Source of the DNA: JBBARC01 sp040400005
GTDB taxonomy: Bacteria; Pseudomonadota; Alphaproteobacteria; Acetobacterales; Acetobacteraceae
DNA length: 6,080 nucleotides
Reading direction: 5' to 3'
Assembly (NCBI GenBank): GCA_040400005.1
Contig: JBBARC010000079.1
Location: forward strand, 1-6,080
Shown here: one piece after another, positions 5,211-6,080 of the stretch
How the letters are laid out: every line of letters starts with the position of its first letter
How positions within the stretch are numbered: position 1 is the stretch's first letter
Translations under genes and position numbers: made by a program
Notes under the pieces: generated by a model
What the model was told of the DNA's origin: nothing
Database searches by the model: none
What the model saw: the letters and a program-made list of their open reading frames with translations, nothing else

Positions 5211-5765
5211 ATGGCGGGTACGACGGTATCGTTCATCGCTGATCCCAAACTGGCCGCCCGGGTGAAGGAGATCGCCCGGTCGGACGGGGTCACGCAAAGC
5301 CAGGCGGCGGCCCGTGCGGCGGCCCTTGGTGCCCTGCTGTCCCCGGCCGCCAGGCGGACGCTGCGCTTTGTTCTGGACCAAGGCGGGGAGGATGCCAGGA
5401 ACGCGGTTGAGGCGTCGGCGACATGGGGGATTGTTGGGGATTTGCCTTACGCGGTGCTTGGCGGCGGTGCGCGGCCGTTGATCGATTTTGAAGATCAGGC
5501 GGTGCTCGATATGGCGGTTGCCGGCGGTGCGGATATGCTGCTGACCAACACCATGGCGGATTTCACGCCGGGGGCCCGGGCTGGGATCGATGCAGATGTG
5601 ATGCGCCGCGATTCGGCCGGGCAAGCGGACGTGCTGCTTTTTAGACATCCCAGGTTGCCGCACGGCCTTGTGGTTGCGTCAGTGTTTGCTGCGCGCGCAT
5701 GGTTGCACTATGGCGAGACGCCGCCTGGTGGCGTGCTGGGCCGGTTTCTGCCGCGAGAAACCTAG
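5211..5765 (+). CDS. Ribbon-helix-helix protein with PIN-like C-terminal segment (hypothetical)
   Basis: A 184-aa protein I cannot assign to a named family. Residues 4-44 fit a CopG/Arc-type ribbon-helix-helix DNA-binding domain: strand TTVSFIAD, helix PKLAARVKEIARSDG, turn, helix TQSQAAARAAALGALLS. Residues 93-118 (FEDQAVLDMAVAGGAD, then TNTMADF) resemble the second half of a PIN nuclease domain, where acidic residues in a D-x4-A helix and a T-x4-DF strand-loop contribute to the metal site. The usual PIN opening (hydrophobic strand, D-x-N) is not evident; LRFVLDQGG at 51-59 is a possible relic, but spacing to the second half is about half the norm. It could be a fused antitoxin-toxin, a degenerate VapC-like toxin joined to its antitoxin, or a regulator with a PIN-derived sensor. 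No separate partner gene adjoins it. The palindrome upstream suggests autoregulation. Confidence 0.75.
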   Translation: MAGTTVSFIADPKLAARVKEIARSDGVTQSQAAARAAALGALLSPAARRTLRFVLDQGGEDARNAVEASATWGIVGDLPYAVLGGGARPLIDFEDQAVLDMAVAGGADMLLTNTMADFTPGARAGIDADVMRRDSAGQADVLLFRHPRLPHGLVVASVFAARAWLHYGETPPGGVLGRFLPRET

Positions 5766-5869
5766 CGAACAGGCAACCAACCCGTGCGACCGCGAGATCT
5801 GCAAGGCGTGAAGGCGCCAAAAGCGCAAAGTGCGGTGCAATGGAATCCGAAATCCGGGCTTTTACAAAC

Positions 5870-5914
5870 AAACCATAATAAGGCGCCCCGCAAGTCACGC
5901 ATGTTATGGTTTTT
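5870..5914 (+). terminator. Inverted repeat with T-run, possible terminator
   Basis: AAACCATAA and TTATGGTTT form a 9-bp perfect stem with a 25-base loop that contains the palindrome GGCGCC. The right arm runs into T5 (5910-5914). It lies about 105 bases past the RHH gene stop. The stem is AT-rich and the loop long, so it is a weak terminator at best; it could instead be a binding site. Confidence 0.3.
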
Positions 5915-5951
5915 GATGAGGCAATTTGATTTGTAACCTGAGGTATAGCGC

Positions 5952-5974
5952 CAGGTCCGCGCAGCCCTGACTAC
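5952..5974 (-). repeat. Possible REP: GTAG plus imperfect palindrome upstream of the RAYT gene
   Basis: On the minus strand GTAG (5974-5971) is followed after one base by an 18-nt imperfect palindrome; the plus-strand form is CAGGTCCGCGCAGCCCTG (5952-5969). A GTRG tetranucleotide beside a short imperfect palindrome is the pattern of REPs that RAYT proteins recognise. It lies about 60 bp before the RAYT start. It shares no obvious sequence with the three longer repeats, and one copy alone could be chance. Confidence 0.3.
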
Positions 5975-6033
5975 GGGGGCGGCGGGCGCAAATGCGGCTA
6001 ATTCGAGACGAATTTATCCGCCATCATCCACCC

Positions 6034-6080
6034 ATGACCGATTATCGGCGCAACCGGGTTCCCGGCGGCACGTATGTCGT
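6034..6080 (+). CDS. REP-associated tyrosine transposase (RAYT, Y1/IS200-like), 5' end only
   Basis: An open frame starts at ATG 6034 and runs off the window. The 15 complete codons read MTDYRRNRVPGGTYV, with the next codon beginning GT. The pattern YRR-x-R-V-P-GGTY is the characteristic N-terminus of REP-associated tyrosine transposases (COG1943, IS200-like Y1 fold), single-copy proteins that process REP hairpins. The catalytic HUH motif and tyrosine would lie beyond the edge, so integrity cannot be judged. There is no in-frame start upstream in the 33 bases checked, and no strong Shine-Dalgarno. The identification rests on a short but distinctive stretch. Confidence 0.7.
   Translation, partial: MTDYRRNRVPGGTYV

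Larger units (their letters stand above)
5766..6033. other. Intergenic region without a gene
   Basis: I find no convincing gene in these 268 bp. Structures seen: a 9-bp perfect inverted repeat AAACCATAA (5870-5878) / TTATGGTTT (5904-5912) with a 25-base spacer and a following T-run; an 18-nt imperfect palindrome next to a GTAG on the minus strand (5952-5974); and a 6-bp hairpin AATTCG-AGA-CGAATT at 6000-6014 close to the start of the next gene. A minus-strand open frame at 5641-5898 overlaps the RHH gene and shows no family features. Confidence 0.6.

Noticed and set aside
5190..5663. Minus-strand open frame of 157 codons opposite the RHH gene
   Set aside because: It has Pro/Arg/His-rich shadow composition; the plus-strand frame has a strong ribosome binding site and a recognisable N-terminal fold.
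5641..5898. Minus-strand 85-codon open frame reaching into the intergenic region
   Set aside because: It overlaps the RHH gene and lacks any domain or clear ribosome binding site.

Overview
The window looks like chromosomal DNA from a high-GC alphaproteobacterium, possibly a Rhodospirillales-type organism. The evidence is the GC-rich coding sequence, the alphaproteobacterial flavour of the acyl-CoA dehydrogenase, crotonase and IorAB-type proteins, and G/C-rich intergenic hairpin repeats. The lineage is inferred from general appearance; no marker gene is present.

Layout from left to right. (1) Positions 3-60 hold the first copy of a roughly 58-bp hairpin repeat. It lies just past the stop codon of a minus-strand crotonase-fold gene (81-956) that lacks both classical hydratase glutamates. 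(2) A 156-bp divergent intergenic region (957-1112) leads into a two-gene operon. This encodes a 161-aa protein with two [2Fe-2S] clusters (1113-1598) and a 732-aa Tat-exported molybdopterin subunit (1595-3793), coupled by a 4-bp ATGA overlap. Together they are an isoquinoline 1-oxidoreductase / aldehyde dehydrogenase-type molybdenum hydroxylase. (3) Positions 3794-3970 hold two more copies of the repeat, head to head, forming a very long inverted repeat that ends in a T-run. (4) An AtuD-like acyl-CoA dehydrogenase follows (3971-5140). (5) Next is a small gene (5211-5765) with a ribbon-helix-helix N-terminus and a PIN-like C-terminal segment. A perfect 16-bp palindrome, a likely autoregulatory operator, lies directly upstream of its ribosome binding site. 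(6) After 268 bp without a gene, the first 15 codons of a REP-associated tyrosine transposase (RAYT) run off the right edge.

The crotonase, the molybdenum hydroxylase and the acyl-CoA dehydrogenase would fit oxidation of an aldehyde or N-heterocycle followed by CoA-thioester catabolism. They are three separate transcription units, so a shared pathway is an inference. The most interesting features are the covarying hairpin repeats placed in the same orientation after two gene ends and in opposite orientation before a third, the RAYT gene start in the same window, the RHH/PIN-like protein with its palindrome, and a sharp change of wobble-base preference at the repeat pair. I see no CRISPR, rRNA or tRNA.
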